Translations under genes and position numbers: made by a program
Source of the DNA: Leucocoprinus leucothites
Lineage: Eukaryota; Basidiomycota; Agaricomycetes; Agaricales; Agaricaceae
Reading direction: 5' to 3'
Length of the DNA: 64,000 nt
Assembly: GCA_013368445.1 (NCBI GenBank)
Contig: JAACJO010000054.1
Coordinates: 30,905-94,904, forward strand
Part shown: in pieces, positions 11,845-23,260 of the stretch
Numbering within the stretch: position 1 is the first letter of the stretch
Layout of the letters: each line of letters starts with the position of its first letter
The notes under the pieces: generated by a model
Database searches by the model: none
Told to the model about the DNA's origin: nothing
Seen by the model: the letters and a program-made list of their open reading frames with translations, nothing else

Positions 11845-12150
11845 TGTATGAAAGACCTGATACCTTTTCCGTCTCAGTGATGATTCACGCAGGGGGGCTA
11901 AAGGTAAGCTCTCGTAGATCTGGAGGTCTACCGGGGTTTGGAGTACAGAAGCCGTGTCTGGGAGGCCAATGATGGTATACTCAGATGGCGTCTAGCTCAC
12001 ACGGATCAACCTGCTTGCTCGTGCTTCGACGTCGGCGAGACGTGTTAACATCCGGGATTGACATTGGTACATCGTATGGTGATGGCGGGGCAGGTTGTGG
12101 TTCCCTGACGGCGAGGACAGAAGTAAGAGAGGGATGTCCCCCATCTCATT
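11845..12150 (-). pseudogene. Decayed BTB gene of the BTB2/BTB4 type
   Basis: The minus strand retains parts of the BTB exons, recognisable from the CTCGTAG(A/G)TC(T/C)GGAGG stretch near 11910 (compare 2015-2035) and the CCATCACCATACGA-type stretch near 12080. Several deletions have removed codons and frame, and exons 3 and 4 are absent. Neighbouring sequence continues as a copy of the BTB spacer. It is the left end of a degraded copy of 1.9-4.85 kb. Confidence 0.6.
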
Positions 12151-14508
12151 AGGGAACAGACGCATATGGGGTAGCAGTATATTATGAGAGCGCAAGTACT
12201 ATGTTGGAACCCGCTTTCTTCTCGACTATGTGAATAGTTCCGTAGTTTCTTTTACTCCCAAAAGATAAAACCGTTTATTTAGTTTGGAGGGCGCTTGGTA
12301 AGGACCCTATATTCATCGTATTTCGTCTATTGGGTTCATGATTCCTATGTCAAAGGCCTCCAAGGCGACTGAGCCGTCGTACCTGAGAATGAGACTGGTA
12401 GAGGTATCCACGTAACACGCGAGCCCTAAGACAGCTACTGCGATGTGTGGAGTTGGATGATGATTTGGGGGAATGCAGGGAAGAGAACTGAAAGCGGCAG
12501 AGTCGATGACCCCTACTTACAGAAAGAGTATGACGAATAGAAGGAGAGAAGAATTCAAGTAGACGCAATTGCGGGAGCACGTGCCTCCAGGAAACTCGGT
12601 GATGTTAGGTGATGTGACGCGTCTTTGCTGTTCCTCTCGGGGTTACACTCTCTTCTACACCCATCCCTCTACGGCTCCTCAGCGCTCCGCTGCCAAGTGG
12701 CCTTTACTACTTGTCACGATCGAGCTAGCCATCTCACCTAGGCGCCTCATATCCCTTCCCCGCGCAATTACACACGAATTTCACAACCGTCTCTTCTCTC
12801 GTCGACGATGGAAGGTCTGGTGGAATGAGGAATCTGCTGGTGGAGCCATTATGACTAGGTGTAGTATGATTCAATAAACCTGGATATCTACATTCAATAA
12901 ATATTTCACGTTCCTGCAGGCTCGTCTACCTGAAAGGACTATGTTTTTATTCCGGTTTTCATCGTACAAAGGGACAGACCCTCAAGCTGTTCCCTCTTTG
13001 AATTTGAAATTCGACCAGCCTCTTGTAGGGGTTCACATCAGTACCGGAACATCATACCTAAAATCAATGTTCTCAAGCAAACGCGCCAATTCTTAAATGA
13101 CGCTCGTCACAGGAAGTGTTTATGGACCTAGGAAGGGGCATGGAGAGGTTTGGAGACCCCATAAAGTTTCATATGAAGTGAGTCGACCATCCAATCGTTG
13201 GCCATACCTCCGAGTCTAAGCCGCGCAGAGTCGAATCATCATTGCCCCCACCATGGTCGACTCATCTAGCCAAACAGGGATCGACAATTCTCGTCCACCG
13301 TCTTTGCACAACATTATCCATTCCCATCCCCCCGTTTTGACTAAGTTAGAGTGTTCGAGTCGAGCTTGTCGTCGACGGGATTTCGTGGACTTGGTGTTGC
13401 GCCCGGGGAACAAGAGAAGACATAATCATGAAGGTTGTGGCTTCATCTTCTCGTCTTCGCATTGATCATGCTCTCGAGCGAACGCGCCATATTTCAGATG
13501 ACTACCAAGGAGTGCTCATGAGCCGAGGAAGGGCGGAAGGGGAGGTCTCGAGGCCACAGGAAGGCATTGTCAATGCAGGAGAGATAAATCGATCATCTAA
13601 CTGTGAAGCAGACACACTTCGTGGTCCTACAGGCTCAAATCATCATAGCTCGCCATGATCGACTCACCGCCTGGCAAAGTGTCAATCGCCGATTCTCACT
13701 GATCAACATGACGCCCATCCTGATGACCGCCATCCACTCCAATGAGCCTTTTCCACGACCCAATACCCAACCAATTGCCGCAGCTGTCTGGAGGGTTTAG
13801 TTGGGGCTTGAGCTTGAGAAACGATTTCAGTTTAGAGGATATCTGCTACCAACACCAAATGGGGTTTTCGGTGAGGGATAGCTTCCATTTCAAATCATTT
13901 CTTATTCGCTGATGTAGGCAGCAGATACGCTCTGTTTTTCCAGAAATTCTTTCAAGCGGTGGTATCTCAAACCCACCAATCCGGATTCAGATTATTGAGT
14001 ATTTTATAAACTAGTCAAGTATGCATGGCCGATTGTTCTGAAATCTTTTGCCCAAACTCTGTCGCTGGATACTATCTTTGATAATTGGATTACATTGTTC
14101 TATGTATATGCACCGTCGCGGTGACTTACTGAGAAAACAGACACGAAGGCCTGAGGAGCTCGTACTAACACTGACAGTTTACAGCGTATGTGCAATGGGC
14201 TGAGTAACCTGAGTAGACGGGTTAGACGAGTCTGGGAAGCACTTATCTACCCTCCGCTGCGAAAGAGCTCTAGGGCTTACGAACGCGCCACAAGCCGTCC
14301 CCGCGAAGTCTTTGTTCCATAACATCGTGATATGCATCCTGGTGTTTCGACACATTGGTAGCGTTCAGTCCAGGTGAACGGGAACTGGCGTGATGGCAGA
14401 GACTTTACGATGAGTTTGAATGGCGTTTAAAGCTTAAGTTTACACCCTCGCCTCTACCACCACCACCCTGCTCCTCGCTATCCACATCGCTTTCGTATTC
14501 ACCTGCAT
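12151..14508. repeat. Degraded copy of the BTB spacer, with R fragments
   Basis: The stretch is colinear with 2426-4367. It includes the Y-rich start (near 12230), the TTCTCACTGATCAACATG stretch (near 13695, compare 3055), and the 3' part near 13800-14060 (compare 3170-3400). Two pieces of block R (about 13060-13300 and 13420-13560) are inserted relative to the left copy. No gene with a conserved frame was found. Confidence 0.6.
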
Positions 14509-14889
14509 TGATGCCAAGTACTTTGCCAAGTGACTTCTTTGTGAAATATACATGTGATGAGCGTATTGAACGCGAGTGTTTCGTGATCTGTGACTGTGTT
14601 ATTAGGGTGGGTTTATCAGTAAGGTTTGAGTTATGTACAGCGATGAAGGGGCTTCACTTTGAGGATATTACTGTTAAATTTGAAAATATGGATGGGAGCA
14701 GCTCAAGACTAGCACCGAGCATGTGTATATCAAGGCTCCAGCGTTGATTCCCAAGGATTGGAGGACTTCAGGGGTTATACATTTATCAGAGTCATCAGAT
14801 ATCCCGAAAATCCTGTTTATGTTTATCAACCTGTGGAGATATCCAGAGTTTTTGAAGGTCTCGTTTGAGACGCTTGCGGAAATTACGTT
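14509..14889 (+). pseudogene. Truncated BTB gene of the BTB1/BTB3 type
   Basis: Exon 1 aligns to BTB3 but the donor is GC rather than GT. Exon 2 begins MKGLHFEDITVKF, then a one-base deletion near 14697 shifts the frame. The BTB residues continue in another frame (VIHLSESS, LFMFINL). Homology stops within the LAEIT codons near 14889, where block Q begins. Exons 3 and 4, with the Cys/Trp motif, are missing, so this is not functional as a full BTB protein. Confidence 0.8.
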
Positions 14890-15404
14890 CTGCATCGTAC
14901 AGCTGATGTGTGTAACGATCCCGGAACTCCAACGATGACTGAAAATTGCAAGCGCAGATCGCCTCTTCACAGTGAAATGATATAAATAGCAATCGACATC
15001 AGTCCATCCTGCTATTAGGGAAACTAAAATAGTCTCGGGTCTTGCGAATATTTCGGAACAAGATAATCAGAGGAGATGAAGGTAGTGGCTGTTCCTTGAT
15101 TCGGCCAGGCGGCATGTCGTATAGACTCAGAGAAGAAAGCACAGCCCTCGAAGAGTGGATGGAGGCGGTGCGCTTCTCCTCGAAAACCGCCGTGATTGGG
15201 GTGATAGTTGAGGCGGCCGAGGAAGTGGAAGAGCTAAATAGCACGTCTATTTTTTCACGCAACCGCAATCGACTCATGGGCAACCGTCTGGATAGGCCAT
15301 TGATAATGATAATCCCCTAATTCTTCGGATTTGGCTCATCGGAAGCTGATAGTCATGCTCGGAATGTGGATACCGGGGAGTGGGAGGCAAGTCGAGGTGC
15401 TAGT
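14890..15404. repeat. Block Q copy 1
   Basis: It matches 18437-18940, for example in the AACAAGATAATCAGAGGAGA stretch near 15057 and 18600. On the minus strand both copies keep a similar open frame (94 codons at 14999-15283, 89 codons at 18541-18810) with shared words TASIHSSR, SPLIILFR and RKT. This could be a relic exon or a small gene; no known domain was recognised. Confidence 0.55.
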
Positions 15405-16230
15405 GGAAGGTATTAATCACGTGTCAGTGAGACCTCGGCGACGGCTGGCGCTGGACGCTTGGGCTGACCATCATGTCCCTCAACTTCCAACCCTCATTCG
15501 CTCAGTTGTCGATTTCGAGTGCACGGCCCATGGATCTTCCTTACCCGCGTTCGCTTGTGAGAGCTCCCGTGCGTTGTGTATATCACTCACTGGTCCTCGC
15601 TTAACCCCAGCTTCCAGCAAGCATGCCGTGCCTATCTGAGCTGCAGAGACACACAGACCATACGAGTTAGAGCAACTGTGAATGCGCTCGAGGTATCGCC
15701 CATGGAGAAGGTTGATGTCTGGTTGGACGTCTTGTGCATATAGCCACCCCACATCCCAACCAACACTCCCAGCTACCTCTTAGGGTACTGGGCACATTTA
15801 ATTTCTCTTCTCCGCCTGCCTTCCTACAACGTCTCAGTCAAGGAGTCCTTGCCACCAGTTCTGAAGCACGCCGACAGCCTTGTCTCGCATCGCCCACTCA
15901 TGGATTAGTCTTACGACCTGTTGGGTCCTGTACTCATTGTTGGAGGCGATGGAGTAATTGCATATAGCAGGGTACGCCTGGTCTTATTGACTCTGTTTCT
16001 CTACACCCATAACGATCTCGGATTTTAACGTCCCGGCGGGGGTTCATCCTGTTTGAGTAGCATGAAACGACTCCCAAATTGTCGAGAGTCGCTCGCAAGA
16101 TAACTCCCTCTCTGAATCTGACTTTGGATATTCAGGTTACTACCCTTGTGTCATACCCAATATACCCTTTTGTCATACCCAATATCCATCTTTTGGCCAC
16201 GTTGGTCATGTTCTCAAGCCATTCTCCCCC
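15405..16230. repeat. Block R copy 1
   Basis: This repeat starts with an AATCACGTG stretch (CACGTG at 15418-15423). It runs through a GTCGATTT(C/T)GAGTGCA stretch, an intron-like GTACG...CACCCAG interval and a GACTTTGGATATTCA stretch. Frames differ between copies, so no protein is assigned. It is truncated on the right compared with the longer copies. Confidence 0.6.
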
Positions 16231-16871
16231 TTGACCATTCACCGTGCTCAATCACCGCTCTGGGAATATTCTCGGGAGCTTTCTCGCGATGCAACTCGGC
16301 AGTTCCCAACACAAAATCCTGTTACTGTCATTCCCTGAGAGCCACGGGGTGCATCCACTCTTCTCGTGTGACAGATGGGATCCTTCAGTTTCCCTGGACC
16401 AATCAAGAAGATACGTCTTGAACACTCTACTGATCATTTTATCCTGTGCATGTATCCATAGAAGCGACGAACTGGACGACATGCCTTACAGACAGTCACG
16501 ATACCTCAAACAACGAGCCTGCGATTAGGTGCTGTGGCAAGTTACCTCAACCGGACGAGCAGCAGTCTCTGCACTCGGGAACGGTTAATTCCGAGTACGC
16601 TGCCAGTGAGTAGTACAATGCACATCACAGCTAGAACGAACTGTTCTTCTACAAGGAGGGAGACTCACAGCATCCACGGTTCCTCGTTTGACTCATCACA
16701 GCCTCGGTATGCCAATACGTGACTTTCCAATCGCTTTCGCTTTAATTTTTGCCGTCATCATTCATAGAGTAGTCAAGTAAGTTCTTCTCGATCCTTATCC
16801 AGCTATTTCGGGTTAGTCTAGAGTGTTCAAATAGCGCACCATTCAGCATCTCCAACTTTTCTCTACTAGCA
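16231..16871. other. Upstream region of the 16.9 kb membrane protein gene
   Basis: This region appears unique in the window. Overlapping short frames occur on both strands (about 76-94 codons) without recognisable motifs. The last 150 nt are CT-rich on the + strand and likely contain the promoter and 5' leader of the gene that starts at 16872. Confidence 0.4.
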
Positions 16872-17930
16872 ATGCTCTTGATTCAGGTGTCTCATATTCT
16901 AATTTTCGCCCTCACATTTCTTCCTTCCTTGATCTCAGCAAGAGGGCGTGGGCATGGTGGTGGAGGAGGAGGATCGTTTGGTGGCAGCGGTGGAGATTCT
17001 GATTTCTCCCTCGAACCCTTTTATGCCGCTATATTCGCGTTCAATGTCATCTTCGCTGTAGTAACAGCCTTACAAGCATTAATCGCGTTCTCCAACTCAT
17101 GCAGGCGGGTCAGCAAGATGCCCCCATCAATTGCAACAGTGGAATACAGCGTTGGTCCGATATTTCCCATCTGTCTCCTGATAGCAACATTACTCCTTAC
17201 CACTACCTACGGGCTGGTTGCAACGTACGTGGGGAAAACGTACAACACACTCGCGGAGGAAGTTGGGAGCTTATCTACGAGCTTCTTTGTAGCCTGGGAT
17301 GCGATGGCGTATCTCGCAGACATATTCCTCATCTCGAGTATCCTGGCACTTCTCTCGTGCCGGGAAAAGATTGTGTTATGCACTCCGCCCTGGATAAGGG
17401 ATGTCAAGGGAATCGCAGACGCCATTTTGGTTGTCATACTCCTAGCTTTGAGCATGCGAGTGGTGAGAATGCAAATGGCGTACCTTACAACTCCAGGGCC
17501 TGCAGAGGCAGAGGCAGAGACTGTGGACCACCTTGTCATAGCATATTATTCCTTCCTCTTCTTGGCTTCGGTGAACATTGCCGTGACTTCCACCATGCTG
17601 TATGTTCGTGCGAGAAAATCACCCCGAGTAAATGATCATTTCGTGCGTACCTTTGCCTCCTCCTCTCGTTGTTCATATTTGAACTGTCTCGTTTTACAGA
17701 TCATTCGCCGCTGCGCATTCATCATCTCGCCTCTTTTCATGGTTTATACCCTATTCCTACTCATATCCAATGTGCAGAGCAAGAAAGTACCATTCGGAAG
17801 GGAAGATGTCATAAAACAGTGGAACCTTGCATCTGTGATCATTGGCTGTATTACGGAGGCAATCATTATCGGTGCTTCCTTGGGCTTTGGAATGCCACCT
17901 TTGCCGAAGAAGAATAAAGAGGGGGTGTAG
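16872..17930 (+). CDS. Secreted-leader, Gly-rich, multi-pass membrane protein
   Basis: Two exons, 16872-17642 and 17700-17930, give 333 aa. The intron of 57 nt (GTGCGT to TTTTACAG) is frame-neutral, so an unspliced 352-aa reading is also open; splicing is preferred because the interval has canonical ends and low similarity to membrane sequence. Residues 1-23 form a signal peptide. Residues about 24-42 are rich in Gly, His and Ser. Seven hydrophobic stretches follow, at about 48-72, 89-113, 131-158, 173-197, 220-245, 258-280 and 300-325. The tail ends PPLPKKNKEG. It is a typical fungal uncharacterised membrane protein unrelated in detail to the 7TM-A family, with no catalytic motif seen. It is the only single-copy gene inside the duplicated area. 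Confidence 0.8.
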   Translation: MLLIQVSHILIFALTFLPSLISARGRGHGGGGGGSFGGSGGDSDFSLEPFYAAIFAFNVIFAVVTALQALIAFSNSCRRVSKMPPSIATVEYSVGPIFPICLLIATLLLTTTYGLVATYVGKTYNTLAEEVGSLSTSFFVAWDAMAYLADIFLISSILALLSCREKIVLCTPPWIRDVKGIADAILVVILLALSMRVVRMQMAYLTTPGPAEAEAETVDHLVIAYYSFLFLASVNIAVTSTMLYVRARKSPRVNDHFVRTFASSSRCSYLNCLVLQIIRRCAFIISPLFMVYTLFLLISNVQSKKVPFGREDVIKQWNLASVIIGCITEAIIIGASLGFGMPPLPKKNKEGV

Positions 17931-18459
17931 CACGTTCATTCAGAGAATGTTATACAGGGAGCATGACCTTTGTTTAGCTTACAGCCCCACGGCTCAAGGG
18001 ACACTGCAAGTAATTATTTTCGACTTTTCGCCAGTTTCCTATCATATAAGTTGTAACTAACAACGAATATCATTAAGCGAAACAGACGCGTTACAGAAAC
18101 GTATAACATAGTATGTCGAAACAAACAAGTTACATGACATTAGCTCGATTCTATCGAAGAGCGTGGCCAAGTACAAATTGCCTTTTCAGGGAGTCGAACT
18201 CACGATGACTCATAGAACTGGTCCCGAGGTTACTTTTAGAGATCCTCGTACTATTCATTCCTTCATTGAGCTCCTGGCGACTCGCCTCCTGAATGCATGC
18301 CTTCTCAGGCACTTGATGAAATTGGTACCTGGGCTCAAAACTGATTGAGGTGGATATGGAAAGTCGTGGTCGTTTCATGAATTGGCTTTAATGCACTTTA
18401 AGAAGTGACACTAGCCGGGGGAATCGAATTCTGAATCATGCAGCTGAGTGTACAGTAAT
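17931..18459. other. 3' flank, no gene seen
   Basis: No supported gene. A minus-strand frame at 18151-18378 has no recognisable motif. Two short T-arm-like words (near 18195 and 18425) do not belong to a complete tRNA. Confidence 0.4.
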
Positions 18460-18940
18460 CCAGGAACTCTAATGATGGCTGAGAATTACAACTGCAGATC
18501 GTCTCTTCTATACATGAAACGATATAAACATCAATCGAGATCAAGTTATCATTCTATTAGGGAAACAACGGTATTCGTAGGTCTTGCGAAAATCTCGGAA
18601 CAAGATAATCAGAGGAGATGGAGGTAGTGGCTGGTCGTCTTGATCCAGCCAAGCGGCATGTCGCATAGAAAGAAGAAAGCACACCCTTGAAGAGTGGATG
18701 GATGCAGTGAGCTCCTCATCGGAAAACGAAGGTGATTGGGGTGATAGTTGAGAGGGGGCAGAGGAAGTAGGAGAGCTGAAGACGGGAGGTTGGGTACGTT
18801 TATTTTTCACGCAACCGAAATTAACACACTGAGCAACTGTCCGGATGGGCCATTGGTAGTGATGATCCCCTGATTCCGCGAATTTGGTTCATTGGAAGCG
18901 GTCGATAGTTATACTCGGAATGCTGCTGAAGCTAGTCAAA
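18437..18940. repeat. Block Q copy 2
   Basis: Direct repeat of 14890-15404, followed again by block R. The minus-strand frame at 18541-18810 shares residues with the copy 1 frame, as described there. Together Q and R form a bracket on both sides of the membrane protein gene. Confidence 0.55.
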
Positions 18941-20264
18941 TGTGTCGTTTATCACGTTCCTTTGATGATTGGGGCACTCGGGCCGACCATCGCTTCCCAG
19001 TCCGTCCCCATATGTGTCCCGACTTCCCTCACCCTCACAATCGTCGATTTTGAGTGCATGGCCCATGACCCTTGTCTGGTTGGACGACTCTCGCTATAGC
19101 CACTCCACATCTCAACTAACACTCCCAGCTGCCTCTTAGGGCATCGGATTCATTTAATCTCTCTTCTCCGCCCATATCTTTGCAACGCCTCGGTCAAGGA
19201 GTGCCTTCTACCAGTTCCGAGGCACGCCGACAACTTTACCTCGCGTCACCCAATCGCAGATTATTCTTCCGACCTCTATAGACCAGTACTTGGCCATTTT
19301 CATGATTGGGGACGATGGAATGACGGACTCAATGTTGCATATAGCAGAGGTACGCTTGGTCTATTGATTCTGTTTCTCTGCACCCAGTAACGATTTCACA
19401 CTCCAGTAGGTTCATCCTGTTTGAGTAGTACGAAACGACTCCCAAATTCTCGAGAATCACTCATGGGGCAACTCCTTCACTGAATCTGACTTTGGATATT
19501 CACGTCACTATTGTCGCATCATTCTCACCGCCTTTGGTCATGTCCTCAAATGACGCGCAGAGCTTTGGGTGAAGCTCATAATAAACGTTGATGGACCTAG
19601 GAGGATGGGCAGAGGGTTAGGAGGAACAATAAGTTGGAGTTTATGTGAGTGAGTCTATTATCCGATCATGACCATATGCACCTCATAGTCTCGTAGACTT
19701 AATCATTCCAACCCCCTAATCGACTCACCTAAACGAACGGAAATCACCAATCGCCCCACATTTACCCATGCAGGAAACAAGTCTTAGAGTTGCTCAGCGC
19801 TCAACGCTACAACAATAAGTGTCTTTCGTAGGCAATGCTACATGTGCCTCTGTCGCGATTCACGAGTTCTCATCTACCTTGGGGTCTAGCCTCTATTCGT
19901 GCTTACCGGTGAAGCGCAATCGAGCTTCGAGGGAGGACTGGATAGTAGATGCCGTCGGATCCGGACATAGCACTGGGATATCGTGTTCACATAAGGTGGG
20001 TGCATGTTGTACTTATAGGTTCGCTTCACAAGTCATATTTTCCTGAATGAGCTGACTCCGTGTATGATGCGTAATTTTTCAAAGTAAACTTAGCTTGAAT
20101 ATGGAGAGTACAGGATGAGGGCCGATATTACGCATAGGCTAGTGCTTTGGCTTGGCACACAGGCCATCTATGAGTTTCATTCGATGATCAACAGTAACAA
20201 ATCAAATGATGGAACGATAGAACCACTTCTTCAATGTTCGGTCCAATTCTCTTATAAACAGAGA
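18941..20264. repeat. Block R copy 2, block S and 7TM-A2 3' flank
   Basis: R runs to about 19770; its first element reads CACGTT instead of CACGTG near 18953. From about 19790 to 20050 lies block S, whose + strand frame (19819-20046) contains ASREDWIVDAVG, a word partly conserved in the S copies near 23895 and 52655. The last 200 nt are the standard 3' flank of a 7TM-A gene. Confidence 0.5.
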
Positions 20265-21477
20265 CTACGCCAGGGAACCATCGGGGGGTAAGGATCCACT
20301 GACATTTCTGTTGTCCGAATTTTGCGAGGCCCCAGTTGCTGTATCATTTTCTTGACGATTCCATTGCAAGGTTGTAAGCTGACGTTCGGTGTCTCGGCTC
20401 CACGCACGCCCGGAGAGCACGCGATATAGAACAAGAAAGTAAGCAATTACCTAAATATGGCCACGAGCAGGACGTTAGCTACTAGTAGACTCTACCATCG
20501 TTCTTCGCACATACATTGACATGGGTGGTAATTGCTCTAAACACAGAGAGAGCAGGCCTCCGGACGTCAAATGCAGCTGATGAAATGGCGGCTCCGAGTG
20601 AGACGACTGCTGAAAGAGCATAGGATTCAGCCAGTATTGCCGCAATGCTTATGTATCCACTGGACAGCGAGGACAAAGTCCCCTCTAGATACGAAAGTCA
20701 GTATGGGTGCGACAACAGGCATAGGTAACATATACCCATTATCTGTGCGATACGTCGACGCACGAAAATTATTCGACCTGCAATTAGCAAAACGCAAAGC
20801 AGGGTGGTAATTACTCCCATCCCCTGGCACACGATAATACGCGTGACCGATGATGTATGAGTGAGTGATGAGGCAGCAATAGACGAGTAGATGAAAAATG
20901 CTAATATGTCCTACATGAGTATAACAGCTAAAATAAATCAAGCAGAGGCCGACCTACAGACATCGGCCAAGTAGCAGAAAATAGTTATCACGATGATGTG
21001 TCTAGCATAGGGAGATTCTGACCAGATGACGAATATACGCCAAATCTACGAAAAATATAATTGGCTTGAGTAATGTGTATTCAGCATGGGATACAAATAC
21101 TTTACCTCGGCAGCAGCAACCAGACAGCTACTCAATGGGCCGGTAATCATAATCAAAAATCCATATGCGCTCGAGGTTTTCAGGATGCCAGTGTCGTACA
21201 CCACTGGGCCTACGACGGACTTGTTATGGTCAAGATAGGCCAGAAAAGCTGTGTGTGTCTTGATGACAAAGGACATGGACGCGAGTACAAAAACAAAAAA
21301 GGAGTGGAAAAATAACACCGCTGTGTGCCTTGGTCTGTCACCCTGGCGGAAATCCTTGTATAACAACCGTTGGCACATGGAGTAGAGTGTAAAGCCAATT
21401 CCGTAGAATACGGCTTGGAGGGTTGTTGAACTGACGAAATCGATAGCTTCCAAGCGGCGGATAGCTTCCGGATCCAT
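20265..21477 (-). CDS. Seven-transmembrane protein, family A copy 2 (7TM-A2)
   Basis: Exons: 21106-21477, 20958-21045, 20736-20900, 20515-20684 and 20265-20450, giving 326 aa. The family architecture is retained (IQAVFYGIGFTLY-like first segment, VRRRIAQ loop, GRAW tail). If the 57-nt intron 2 were not removed, TGA (20938-20940) and TAG (20911-20913) would stop translation; with splicing the frame is open. Exon 1 is two codons shorter than in most copies, in the KTSSAYG region. Exon 5 starts with GTA rather than ATG, which confirms that the ATG at that position in other copies is not an initiator. The start is the MDPE methionine, although the frame extends upstream. Confidence 0.78.
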
Positions 21478-22204
21478 CGGGGGTAAGCTATGAGGGGTAA
21501 AGGGAGGAATGTTGTGTACGATTATTTCAAGGATCTCTTTATCAATGCCAGACCGTTGTTGAGGGCTATGCACTGTTAGTACAGCTGCGGAGATGATCAA
21601 AGGAGGGAAATTCGGATTCTGATGAAGTAGTGCGAGTATTGTGGTCTCAAAATGTCATCAGGAAGTCTCAAAACTTGAATGCTTTTTTTCTTTGACAATA
21701 CATTCATTGACCAACTTCTGTAGCATACAAGTGCCATGAAATATGAAGAAAATTTGGATTTACTAGTTGGTATAATGGATCCACAAATCCACGTGGGAGG
21801 CATGAGCCGCCGCCGTAACACGCAATGTAATTGATATAGAGATCCAGCTGCATGGACATTTGATGTCCATCGGACTTGTGGACTTCTTCCCGAGTTAGCA
21901 AATCACCTGAAATCAATGTCAACTACTCTGCGGAACTCGATTCATACACAGAAGGATGATATATTCGGCCTGTTAGTGCGGCAGAGGCCGTGGCCATACT
22001 ACTCAAGGCTTGTGAGGTGGAGGAGACAGGTGGCAGTACTCAGGAACTTGTATTTTTTAAAGTTGGTGCTACTTGAACTCCGGTAGTGTATCCGTCGTCC
22101 TACCATCGTTGGAATTGAATATATCTATGAGTGTAATTATTCAGTGTGAGCTGTCTGTGGAGAAGCTGGCGGCTGGAATACAGCTTGTCGGATATTTGGT
22201 TCGT
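21478..22204. repeat. Block P copy 2 with RCR 3' exon relic
   Basis: This is a short version of the 7TM-A 5' flank. From about 22130 to 22200 it contains, on the minus strand, the last coding exon of the RCR-like gene (an AGCTTCTCCACAG-like word). That exon is joined directly to block R. No complete gene lies here. Confidence 0.5.
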
Positions 22205-23260
22205 GAGGGATGCCAATCACGTGCCTTCGGGGAAATTGGACGCCATGTGTTTGCCTCAGCTTCCCGACTTCCCTCGCCCGCTCAGTTGTCGATTTCAGGT
22301 TCACGGCCGTGGTTCTTGTCAACATGTGTTAATTCTCTTGATACATCGGCTTCCTGTGGCTCACTTCCTTATAGTGACTTGTGAGGGCCATTGTGCGTCG
22401 TGTATATCACCCACTGCTCCTTGCCTGATCCGCAGTTTCCAGCCAGCATGCCGTGTCTATCTGAACTGGAGGAGCACACAATCCATACGAGTTGGACTAA
22501 TACGGGGAACTGTAGAATTCCGTCGCGGACTTTGGCTGGGCCTGTAGCCTAAGGTGTCGTCCACTGGGGAGCTCGGTGTCTAATTGGAGTCTGGACGTCT
22601 TACACATAAAACCACTCTTCATCCCAACCAACACTCCTACTACCTCTTAAGGAACCGGACCATTGTAACCTCCCTCGTCTTTTTGCAACGCCTCAGTCAA
22701 GGAATGCTTGCCACCAGCTCCGAAGTACGCAGATAACCTTACCTTGCGTCACCCTATCACAGATTAGTCTTACGACATGTATGGTCCAATATTTGGCCGT
22801 TTTCATCATTGGATGCGATCGAGTGGTGGATCCTACGTTACGTACCGCGGAGGTATGCCTGGTCTATTGTGATTCTGATTCTTTTCACCCAATAGCAGCT
22901 CACATCCCAGCAGATTCATATTATTTGAATAGTGCGAAATGACTCCCAAATTGTCAAGAACCACTCACAGGCAACCCCCTGGCTCAATCTGACTTTGGAT
23001 ATTCGCGTCACTATCGTCGCGTCATTCTTGTCACCTTTGATTGTGTTCTCAAGCGATGTGCAGAACTTCAGATGAAGCTCATAATAGACGTTGCGGACCT
23101 ACGAGGGGGGGCGGGGAGGTTTGGACGAACCACAAGTTGGAGGTCATATGGGTAAGTCGATTATCCAATCACGACTATACGCATCTCATAGTCCCATAGA
23201 CTTAATTCATCAGAGCCCCATGGTTGACTCATATAAACGAAAATAAATCGTCAATTCTCC
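22205..23260. repeat. Block R copy 3
   Basis: It starts with CACGTG at 22218-22223. The internal order is the same as in R1, ending in a GACTCAT word near 23225. A 133-codon + frame (22146-22547) exists but is not shared by other copies, so it is not called as a gene. Confidence 0.6.

Noticed and set aside
17643..17699. Single-exon reading of the 16.9 kb membrane protein (352 aa)
   Set aside because: The interval is 57 nt with GTGCGT and TTTTACAG ends and encodes polar residues between membrane parts; it behaves as a frame-neutral intron.
18180..18450. tRNA-like T-arm words on the minus strand
   Set aside because: A GTTCGACTCC-like loop occurs, but stems do not pair, and no D-arm, anticodon arm or acceptor stem of the right spacing can be drawn.
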